From JAWXBA01 sp048499805 (GTDB lineage: Bacteria; Gemmatimonadota; Gemmatimonadetes; Gemmatimonadales; GWC2-71-9): a stretch of DNA of 64,000 bases. A model generated the notes under the pieces. It searched no databases and was not told where the DNA came from. It worked only from the letters and a program-made list of their open reading frames with translations. The stretch covers positions 1 through 64,000 of the forward strand of contig JASNZF010000003.1 in the NCBI GenBank assembly GCA_048499805.1, read 5' to 3'. Position numbers and translations under genes: made by a program. Every line of letters starts with the position of its first letter. Positions within the stretch are counted from its first letter, which is position 1. This document shows, in pieces, positions 58,002 through 64,000 of this stretch.

Positions 58002-58020
58002 GCCCGGCGAGGTGCCGGGC
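58002..58020 (-). terminator. Weak hairpin between UbiD and unknown gene
   Basis: GCCCGGC (58002-58008) and GCCGGGC (58014-58020) form a 7-bp stem with loop GAGGT. On the minus strand it is followed by ATCCTCCTTTCG. Possibly a weak terminator for the UbiD transcript or part of the leader of the gene ending at 56836. Confidence 0.35.
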
Positions 58021-58061
58021 GTGGCGTCCCGGAATCTACTGTCGTGGATGCAGGGCGGGGG

Positions 58062-59834
58062 TCAGCGGAACGATCCGCCCGGGAAGTACTCCCCCCACCG
58101 GCGGTCCACCAGCCGCACCACCTCGTCCGGCATGGTGAGGGGCAGGGGATACCCCTCCTTCCAGGTGGCGTTGATGCCGAGCCGGCCGCCGTACACCGGC
58201 CGGGCCCCCTCAAACCGCTGTTCGGAGAAGACGAAGTCGAGCGCCGGGTCGAACCGGGTCCAGATGCCCCAGATCAGGTTTTCCTCGTCGTCCAGGTCCA
58301 CGTCGTCGCTGACAGCCACGATGAACTTGATCGGGCCGAGGCCTTCCCAGCGGACCAATCCCTCGAGCACGTCGCGCGGCTGGTCCTTCACCTGCACGAC
58401 CAGGAAACCGCCGTCGAGGAGCTTGTGCCTCGTCACCCGGGCATCGAATCGGGCCGGGTCGTGCACGTCCGTTGGCGGGGCATCGGTCGTAACGAGTTCG
58501 CCGGCGGCGTCGAAGATCGCCTTGGCGCCGACGTGGAACTTGAACGAGGTGTAGTCCAGGGTGTCGAGGGCACCGATCGGGAGGAGGATGAATCGCTCGC
58601 GGGGTTCCCATCGGTACCAGAGCTCGCGGAGCATGGCGGAGAAGTCGCGGACGTTGGCATCTTCCCGGAGGAGCACCACCATCTTGGTCAGCGCCAGCTG
58701 TCCCGTGCCGAGGAGCGAGAGCGCGGTCTTGAGGACCTCCTTGGGGTGGCGCTCCTTGCAGGCGCCGACCAGGAGGTTGTGGAAGCCGGCGGCATCATTG
58801 GCGGAGAGGTCCACGATGTTCGGGTTGACCACCTTGATCAGCGGGCCGATCATCTCGCCCACCGCCAGCCCCATCCACTTGTCCTCCTGCGGCGGCTTGC
58901 CGACCACGCTGGCGGGGTAGATGGCGCCGATCCGGTGGGTCATCGTCCGGACATGGAAGACCGGGAACTGCTCGGCTTCGGAGTAGTGGCCAAAGTGATC
59001 GCCGAACGGTCCCTCGGTGCGCCGCTCCCCCGCCGCCACATAGCCCTCGAGAATGAACTCGGCGTCGGCGGGGACCATCAGCGGTATGTCACGCCCCCGC
59101 GTGAACCGGGTCGGGGCGCCGCGGATCAGGCCGACAAAGGTCAACTCGTCCATGTCCTCCGGGAGCGGCATGATGGCGGCCAGCATCAGCAGCGGGTCGC
59201 CACCCAGCACCACCGCCGTGGGGAGATCCCGGCCCAGTCGCTCCGCCTCCCAGTGGTGGGCCCGGCCGCCTTTCATCGACTGCCAGTGCATGCCGGTGGT
59301 ACGGGCATCGTAGACCTGGAGCCGGTAGAGCCCGTAGTTCCGCTTGGCGGTACGCGGGTCCTCCGTCAGGGTGGGCCCGAAAGTGATGAACGGCCCGCCG
59401 TCCCGGGGCCAGCTGGTGATGGCCGGGAGCAGGTCGAGCCGCGGCTGGGCCACGACCTGCTGCACCGGCGCCAACCGGGTGGTGGCGGGCCGCATGTGTC
59501 GGGCACGGGCCAGGAACTCCCGGTGCTGCCAGAGCTTCTTCGGGGAGGGCGGGGTCAGTCCCTGGATCGTGGTCACCAGTTCCTGCCCGATCTCCTGCGG
59601 GTGCCGACCCAGCGCGATCTCGATCCGCTTCATCGAGCCGAAGGTGTTCATGAGCAGCGGAAAACCGGCGCCCTGGACGTTCTCGAAGAGCAGCGCCGGC
59701 CCGTCCTGCCGGACGACGCGCTGCACCAGCTCGGAGATCTCGAGGTTGGGGTCGACCGGGGCGGTGACGCGGACCAGCTCGCCCTGATGCTCCAGGGTGG
59801 TGACGAAGTCCTTCAGGCCGGTGAATGGAGGCAT
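58062..59834 (-). CDS. UbiD family decarboxylase
   Basis: A 590-residue UbiD-family enzyme, longer than E. coli UbiD (about 490). Start TGLKDFVTTLEHQGELVRVT is the family N-terminus; then LLFENVQGAGFPLLMNTFGS, ITFGPTLTEDPRTAKRNYGLYR, GLIRGAPTRFTRG, ILEGYVAAGERRTEGPFGDHFG (with the conserved EGPFGDHFG). These residues bind prenylated FMN and manganese. It decarboxylates an aromatic or polyprenyl-phenol acid, for example in menaquinone or ubiquinone synthesis; the substrate is not shown. No UbiX gene is in the window. Confidence 0.9.
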   Translation of the reverse strand: MPPFTGLKDFVTTLEHQGELVRVTAPVDPNLEISELVQRVVRQDGPALLFENVQGAGFPLLMNTFGSMKRIEIALGRHPQEIGQELVTTIQGLTPPSPKKLWQHREFLARARHMRPATTRLAPVQQVVAQPRLDLLPAITSWPRDGGPFITFGPTLTEDPRTAKRNYGLYRLQVYDARTTGMHWQSMKGGRAHHWEAERLGRDLPTAVVLGGDPLLMLAAIMPLPEDMDELTFVGLIRGAPTRFTRGRDIPLMVPADAEFILEGYVAAGERRTEGPFGDHFGHYSEAEQFPVFHVRTMTHRIGAIYPASVVGKPPQEDKWMGLAVGEMIGPLIKVVNPNIVDLSANDAAGFHNLLVGACKERHPKEVLKTALSLLGTGQLALTKMVVLLREDANVRDFSAMLRELWYRWEPRERFILLPIGALDTLDYTSFKFHVGAKAIFDAAGELVTTDAPPTDVHDPARFDARVTRHKLLDGGFLVVQVKDQPRDVLEGLVRWEGLGPIKFIVAVSDDVDLDDEENLIWGIWTRFDPALDFVFSEQRFEGARPVYGGRLGINATWKEGYPLPLTMPDEVVRLVDRRWGEYFPGGSFR

Positions 59835-59909
59835 GGCCAGAATCTAATGTGCCCGGTGTCGGTGGCGATGCCTCCCAGCCTGGGATTCGAAGCAGGTCGG
59901 GAAACTGCA

Positions 59910-60293
59910 ATCCACAGATTACGCAGATTTCACAGATTGATTCCGCTCACCGCGGGCTTTGGCATCCGTGGAAGGATTGGAGGGCCACGGATTTCACGGA
60001 TTTCACGAAGAGTCTGGTCTCCCAGCGCCCATTCCTGCTCAGGTCGGGCTCATCGTCTTCTTGGGTGAACTGCATGCAGGACGGGCAGCGGTGCGTGCAC
60101 CCACCCCGGCTCACCGCGGCCAGGCGGCGAGAGCAGTTCACCAACACTCCCAATGCCCGCATCCAGAGGGACGTCGCGTTGTCCCCGGAGCAATCCGCGT
60201 CATCCGTGCAATCCGTGGCTTCTCGTTCCAGGTACTGAAGCCGAAGGCCGCAGTGCGCGGAGTCCATCTGTGCCATCTGTGTAATCTGTGGAT
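59910..60293. repeat. 384-bp nested inverted repeat built from 9-bp units
   Basis: Three nested arms. Outer: 59910-59938 (ATCCACAGATTACGCAGATT...) with 60264-60293. Middle: 59984-60010 (GCCACGGATTTCACGGATTT...) with 60191-60225. Inner: 60064-60073 (GGTGAACTGC) with 60133-60142. Outer and middle arms are tandem 9-mers of type CACRGATTN. Arms differ at several bases. The 503-base gap 59835-60337 is otherwise empty of genes. Confidence 0.9.
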
Positions 60294-60337
60294 GTCTTCA
60301 CTTGCCCCGGCCTGGACGGACCAGGCAGGCCCGGCCC

Positions 60338-61387
60338 CTACCGCCCGCGCTCCAGGTCGAGCAGCCGCTGCTTCCGCCACACGCCACCACCATATCCGCT
60401 CAGCGTGCCATCCGACCGGATCACCCGGTGACAGGGGATGAGGATGGCGATCCGGTTGCAGCCGTTGGCCGTTCCGACCGCCCGCTGGGCACCGGGTCGT
60501 CCGATGCGGGTGGCGAGGCCGTCGTAGGACAGGGTCTGGCCGTAGGGAATCCTGAGCAGCTGCCGCCAGACCGACTCCTGGAACGGTGTCCCGGGGTAGG
60601 CGAGTGGAATGGAGAATTCCCGCCGTCGCCCCTCGAAGTACTCCGCCAGCTCGGCCTCGGTCTGGGCGATGATCTTCGACGGGCCGGGGGTGATGACGCA
60701 GTCGGCCAGCTTGCGCAGCCGTTCCAGCTGGGTGGCCAGCATCCGCCGGTCGGTGAACTCGAGCAGGTGGAGCGCGGTGTCGCTGGCCACCGCCAGCATC
60801 GGGCCGAGGGGCGTGGTGAACTGCCGGGCGCGGAGCACCGCCTTGCCGCGGGCGGCGGTCGGGGTCTCGCCGAGGAGTGTGGTGACGGCGTCACGGAAGC
60901 CGCTGAGCGACTCGTAACCGGTGGTGAAGGCAGTGGAGGTCACACGGGCTCCCTGATTGAGATGGGCCAGGGCCGAACCGAGCCGGCGATGGCGCTGGTA
61001 GGCCTGGAAGGTCATGCCGTGGTGCTGCTGGAACCACCGGCGGACCCGGGATGGGTCCAGCTTGCGCCGTCGCAGGTCGATATCGCGAATTCTGGCAAAC
61101 GGATCCCGGTCGACCTCGGCAAGCAGGGTCGCGGCCCAGGCGGGGGGATCGCCCTTGGGGTGCATGGGCGTGCAGCGCTTGCAGGGGCGGTACCCCGAGG
61201 TCAGGGCATCAGTGACCCGCGGGAAGAACTCCACGTTCCGGCGGAGGGGGGTGCGGGCGGTGCACCCGGGGCGACAGAAGATCCCGGTGGTGCGGACCCC
61301 GACCCAGAACACCCCCTCGTAGGAGCTGTCCCGGCGGGCCAGGGCCCGGTACATGGTATCTGGGGTGGGGAGGGCGGTGGTGGTCAT
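60338..61387 (-). CDS. ada: Bifunctional Ada: DNA methyl repair and transcription activator
   Basis: A 349-residue Ada protein, full length. The N-terminal zinc domain has cysteines at positions 38 and 42 (FCRPGC) and 69 and 72 (PCKRC), the same numbering as E. coli Ada. Cys38 takes methyl groups from DNA phosphotriesters. An AraC-type HTH follows (about 85-180: PSRVRRWFQQHHGMTFQAY). The C-terminal O6-methylguanine transferase domain carries the acceptor IPCHRV (Cys about 319) and the loop GTANGCNR. It detects and repairs alkylation and activates repair genes. No alkA or alkB neighbour is present. Regulation by self-methylation is known for the family. Confidence 0.95.
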   Translation of the reverse strand: MTTTALPTPDTMYRALARRDSSYEGVFWVGVRTTGIFCRPGCTARTPLRRNVEFFPRVTDALTSGYRPCKRCTPMHPKGDPPAWAATLLAEVDRDPFARIRDIDLRRRKLDPSRVRRWFQQHHGMTFQAYQRHRRLGSALAHLNQGARVTSTAFTTGYESLSGFRDAVTTLLGETPTAARGKAVLRARQFTTPLGPMLAVASDTALHLLEFTDRRMLATQLERLRKLADCVITPGPSKIIAQTEAELAEYFEGRRREFSIPLAYPGTPFQESVWRQLLRIPYGQTLSYDGLATRIGRPGAQRAVGTANGCNRIAILIPCHRVIRSDGTLSGYGGGVWRKQRLLDLERGR

Positions 61388-61500
61388 GACATCAATCTGG
61401 AGCGGGGGCGGGGATTCCGCGACCGGAAAAACGTCAGGGAATTCCCGGGGCCGTGGGGGCCCCCGTGGCGGCGCTAGGTGGCGCTCCCGAGGTGTCCGGC

Positions 61501-62664
61501 TCAGCGCAGGGTGTACAGCTTCACCAGCGGAATCCCGTCCAGGTCGGTCGTGGCCACGGCGAGGCGACGGCCGCGGGCGCTGGGGATGACGTCGTCGCTG
61601 CGCGGCGGGGTCGGGAAGGCGCCCAGGAGGCTGCCGTCGGGGCCGAACACCTCGGTCAGCTTGCCCTCCGGCATCCAGCGGTCGACCCAGAGGGAGCCGT
61701 CATCGGCCAGGAAGAAGCTCTGGACGGCGGGCTTGGTGTCGGCTCGCGGGAGCGCGGGGAGGTCGCATCGCATGTCGGCGTGCTTGCGCTTCTCCTCGGT
61801 GAACTCCACGGTCGCCCGGGCCCATTCGGCATCGCTGATCGGCACCGGGGGGACCTCGCGGGTCACGATGCGCACCGTATCGCCTGCCGGGGTCAGGGTG
61901 ACGATCCGGTAGTCGCGGCCGTCGACGACCACGAAGTTCCCGCCGGGGCCCGGCACATGGTCCTGCCGGGCCGCAAAGGGAATGTCGAAGAAGACCAGGG
62001 CGCCATCGCTGGGGCGCTCACAGGTCACGCCGGTCGCCACGGTGGGACGTGGCAGGTCGGGGATGGTGTCCACCGGGCCCGCCGGCCGGTGGCCCACAAA
62101 GAGCCGGGAGAGCTGGTCCCCCCGCCGTTCCAGCGCCATGAGGTAGAGGGTCCCGTCGCCCGAGGGAAAGAGCCGCACACTCGGCCCGCCCGTCAGGGGC
62201 GGCGAGGGCCACTGCCCCCGCCATTCGCCGGTCGGACCGAACAACCCCACCCGCGCGTTCATCGGGTCGAGCACCGCGAGGGTATCGCCGATCCAGCCCA
62301 GGCTGTAGGGGATGTCGTACTCGCCCGGTCCCGCGCCGTCGCGCCCGATGGCACGCCGGAAGGCGCCATCGGGTCCAAACTCCCGGACGCTCTTCTGGCC
62401 GGCATCGGCGATCAGGACGCCACCGTCGAGTCCCAGGAGGAGGGACCTGATCCGGGCCAGCGAGGCGGGCCCTTCCTCGGCGGTCCCGATCGATGCGGTC
62501 TCGGTCGGGGTCCAGGCCGGGGCCTCCCCGGTGTGATGGATCCGGAGGATCCCGCCGGTCGAGTCGCGCGTGGTCTGGAGCTGGGTGTGGCCGGGGCCAG
62601 CCGGGGCGCAGGCGGAAGTGAGAGAAACCGTGAGCACGACGTGGGCGGTCAGGCGGAATGACAT
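61501..62664 (-). CDS. 6-bladed beta-propeller lipoprotein (NHL-like)
   Basis: A 387-residue protein with a lipoprotein signal (MSFRLTAHVVLTVSLTSACA, lipobox TSAC). The mature part looks like a 6-bladed propeller: RSLLLGLDGGVLIADAGQKS, VREFGPDGAFRRAIGRDGAG, PGEYDIPYSLGWIGDTLAVL, RVGLFGPTGEWRG and, late, VFGPDGSLLGAFPTP. Such proteins are common secreted partners in these phyla; ligand unknown. The upstream gap to the HlyD-type gene (62665-62978) has no clear promoter. Confidence 0.82.
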   Translation of the reverse strand: MSFRLTAHVVLTVSLTSACAPAGPGHTQLQTTRDSTGGILRIHHTGEAPAWTPTETASIGTAEEGPASLARIRSLLLGLDGGVLIADAGQKSVREFGPDGAFRRAIGRDGAGPGEYDIPYSLGWIGDTLAVLDPMNARVGLFGPTGEWRGQWPSPPLTGGPSVRLFPSGDGTLYLMALERRGDQLSRLFVGHRPAGPVDTIPDLPRPTVATGVTCERPSDGALVFFDIPFAARQDHVPGPGGNFVVVDGRDYRIVTLTPAGDTVRIVTREVPPVPISDAEWARATVEFTEEKRKHADMRCDLPALPRADTKPAVQSFFLADDGSLWVDRWMPEGKLTEVFGPDGSLLGAFPTPPRSDDVIPSARGRRLAVATTDLDGIPLVKLYTLR

Positions 62665-62978
62665 CGTCTATCCAGGAAGAGGAGGGCAGGTTTCGCGAGT
62701 AGACGACCGATCCCCTGGAAGGGTTCACCCGTGGCTCTCGAGGGCCGAATCCTCCGCCCCGGGCAAGAGGGCTGACCGGCGACCCCGAAACGGGCGCCGA
62801 CGTGACGGTTCTCCCGGGGGCAGGTGTGGGTGCGGCCTGGGTCTGTCGTGGTCGCCATGGGGCGTGGATGAGTTGCCGGGTCGCAGGCAGGCTGCTGGCT
62901 CCCCCATCGTCCCGCTGCTAGTATTCGCTCACCTGCGGCTCCAACATCGGATAACACTACCTTCACGAAACGTTGATT
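62665..62978. other. Divergent intergenic region, no feature recognised
   Basis: A 314-base gap with no heptads or clear promoter. I looked for riboswitch consensus blocks (cobalamin, TPP, SAM, c-di-GMP) on both strands and saw none that were complete. Near 62905-62975 there is a locally less GC-rich stretch (CTAGTATTCGCT, ATAACACTACC) likely to hold the promoter of the adaptor gene. Confidence 0.4.
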
Positions 62979-64000
62979 GTGCCAGACCTCTTGCTCGCCA
63001 GGTCCCCAAGGCGCCGGGGCGTGGTGGCCGCCACGATCATTGTGGGTGCGCTCCTTGGTGTGGCCCTGTGGCGCCTGGTTGTCCCGCCATCCGTTCCAGG
63101 TCTGACGGTCAGCCGGCAGCCGCTCCTCCAGACGGTGGTTGCCGCCGGCCGCGTTCGGGCCGACGCCCGCGCTCGCCTGGGCGTGCAGGTAGCGGGAACG
63201 GTGCGTGCGGTCCTTGCCCGTGAGGGTGACACCGTTCGCCCCGGGTCGCTGCTCCTGCGCCTCGACGACCGGGAGCTGGCCGGGGCGCTGGCCCAGGCGC
63301 GGGCGGGCCTGCTCCAGGCCGAAGCAAACCTCCTGCAGGTCCGCCAGGTGCGGCGTCCGGCTACTGCCGCCACGCTGCGCCAGGCGACCGTGGCGTTGGA
63401 GACGGCCGAGGCCGACTATCGTCGTGCCACGACGCTGCGGGCCAGCGGCTCGGTCAGCGAGCAGGAGCTCGAGGCCCGCCGCCAGGCGTTCGAGGTGGCG
63501 CATGCCCAGCGGGAAATCGCCGCGGCGCAGGCACTGGCCACGGACACGGGCGGGGCGGATCTTCGCGTGGCCGAGGCCGCCGTCGCGGCGGCTGAGGCGG
63601 CGGTCCGCTCGGCGGAGGCACGGCTCGCCTACACGGTGGTCACCGCCCCGGGGCGCGCCGTGGTCCTGACCCGCGTGGTCGAGCCGGGCGATGCCGTCCA
63701 GCCGGGGCGCGTGCTCATGGAGCTGGCACTGGATGCCCCGGCCATGCTGAGTGTCGTGCCCGACGAGCGCAATCTTTCCCGCCTGGCGGTGGGGCAGCGC
63801 GCCCTGGCCTCCGCGGACGCCTTTTCCTCCGATCGCTTCACGGCCACGGTACGGTACGTGTCACCGGTGGTGGATCCCGCCCAGGGGACGGTGGAGGTGC
63901 GGCTCACGGTCGACAGCGCACCCGCCTATCTCCGGCCGGACATGACCGTCTCGGTCAACATCGAGGTGGCCCGGCGGGCGGAGGCCCTGGTGGTTCCCCT
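62979..64000 (+). CDS. RND efflux periplasmic adaptor (HlyD/MFP), N-terminal part
   Basis: At least 340 residues, running off the window end. I take GTG at 62979 as start (a TTG at 62973 is the alternative). A membrane anchor VVAATIIVGALLGVALWRLV is at about 14-33. The barrel-sandwich half-motif RARLGVQVAGTVRAVLAREGDTVRPGSLLL follows near 65-95 (given here in pieces: VQVAGTVRAVLAREGD, VRPGSLLLRLDD). Then a long alpha-helical coiled coil (about 100-215, ALAQARAGLLQAEANLLQV, TLRASGSVSEQELEARRQAF), and the second half VTAPGRAVVLTRVVEPGDAV near 222. It links an inner-membrane pump to an outer-membrane channel. The pump gene would lie beyond the window. Confidence 0.88.
   Translation, partial: MPDLLLARSPRRRGVVAATIIVGALLGVALWRLVVPPSVPGLTVSRQPLLQTVVAAGRVRADARARLGVQVAGTVRAVLAREGDTVRPGSLLLRLDDRELAGALAQARAGLLQAEANLLQVRQVRRPATAATLRQATVALETAEADYRRATTLRASGSVSEQELEARRQAFEVAHAQREIAAAQALATDTGGADLRVAEAAVAAAEAAVRSAEARLAYTVVTAPGRAVVLTRVVEPGDAVQPGRVLMELALDAPAMLSVVPDERNLSRLAVGQRALASADAFSSDRFTATVRYVSPVVDPAQGTVEVRLTVDSAPAYLRPDMTVSVNIEVARRAEALVVP

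Noticed and set aside
59959..60441. Open frames across the nested inverted repeat
   Set aside because: The translations are of the repeat itself and overlap the Ada gene end; no ribosome-binding site or conserved motif.
62665..62978. Possible riboswitch in the gap before the efflux adaptor
   Set aside because: Fragments such as GCCTGCC and GGCAACT resemble riboswitch blocks by chance; no complete consensus for any class was found on either strand.
1..64000. tRNA or rRNA genes
   Set aside because: No T-arm or rRNA consensus was noticed on reading both strands; a tRNA scan would be decisive.

Overview
The window is a 64 kb, very GC-rich piece of a bacterial chromosome with dense genes on both strands. 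No rRNA, tRNA, phage, transposase or CRISPR array was seen. Gene content (duplicated FtsX-type orphan permease, many secreted beta-propeller, PPC and NTF2-like proteins, S9, M14 and M28 peptidases, a PRC-type c cytochrome, UPF0182, PFOR, DUF4403) and Gram-negative export signals suggest an environmental member of Gemmatimonadota or a similar high-GC phylum. That placement is inference from gene style only.

Layout. 1-4.7 kb: CPBP protease, chromate transporter, three small secreted proteins, a zinc-ribbon protein. 4.7-9.3 kb: single-chain pyruvate:ferredoxin oxidoreductase overlapping a dihydroorotate-dehydrogenase-like flavoprotein. 9.5-12.3 kb: SRPBCC protein, DUF4282 protein and a PPC protein flanked by inverted copies of a repeat module. 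12.4-20.5 kb: S9 peptidase, DUF819 transporter, ADOP permease, DUF2383 protein, MarR regulator. 20.6-23.3 kb: UPF0182 protein whose ribosome-binding site lies in a hairpin. 23.5-30.7 kb: a tightly overlapping cluster led by a CarH-type B12 photoreceptor-regulator, followed by desaturase, FAD oxidase, DUF1365, two Cfa-like methyltransferases, DoxX and DCC proteins. This looks like a light- or oxidant-responsive membrane-lipid modification operon. 30.7-36.6 kb: M14 peptidase, DUF3565, SGNH hydrolase, nitroreductase, BtrH-like protein. 37-40.3 kb: multicopper oxidase, diheme cytochrome c and a PRC-type cytochrome. 40.4-47.5 kb: M28 peptidase, THUMP RNA methyltransferase, DUF4403 lipoprotein, ClC channel. 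47.6-49.3 kb: Lrp regulator divergent from a sulfur-amino-acid PLP enzyme. 49.5-56 kb: DUF1080 lipoprotein, DUF418 protein, GH109-like oxidoreductase, nucleotidyltransferase and NahK-like kinase, possibly an N-acetylhexosamine salvage set. 56-64 kb: CDP-alcohol phosphatidyltransferase, UbiD decarboxylase, a nested inverted repeat, Ada, a beta-propeller lipoprotein and the start of an RND efflux adaptor.

The most unusual property is between the genes. Many gaps hold short arrays of unrelated 7-bp units (GGGGCTA, GGGACTA, GAGAAGC/G, GAGGTAA/GAGGTGA, GTGTCGG, GTGGCGG, GGTATCA) and of 8-bp units (CCCCGCTG, CCCGCCGG, CCCCCCTG). The heptads usually start at a stop codon, with the purine/G-rich strand as the coding strand of the gene just ended. 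Several proteins read through into an array and take their C-terminus from it. Octads with an ACCTTCGG leader lie upstream of three genes, C-rich on the coding strand. A hairpin element with 27-bp arms accompanies the heptads at three places, and a separate 384-bp nested inverted repeat built from 9-bp units lies at 59.9-60.3 kb.
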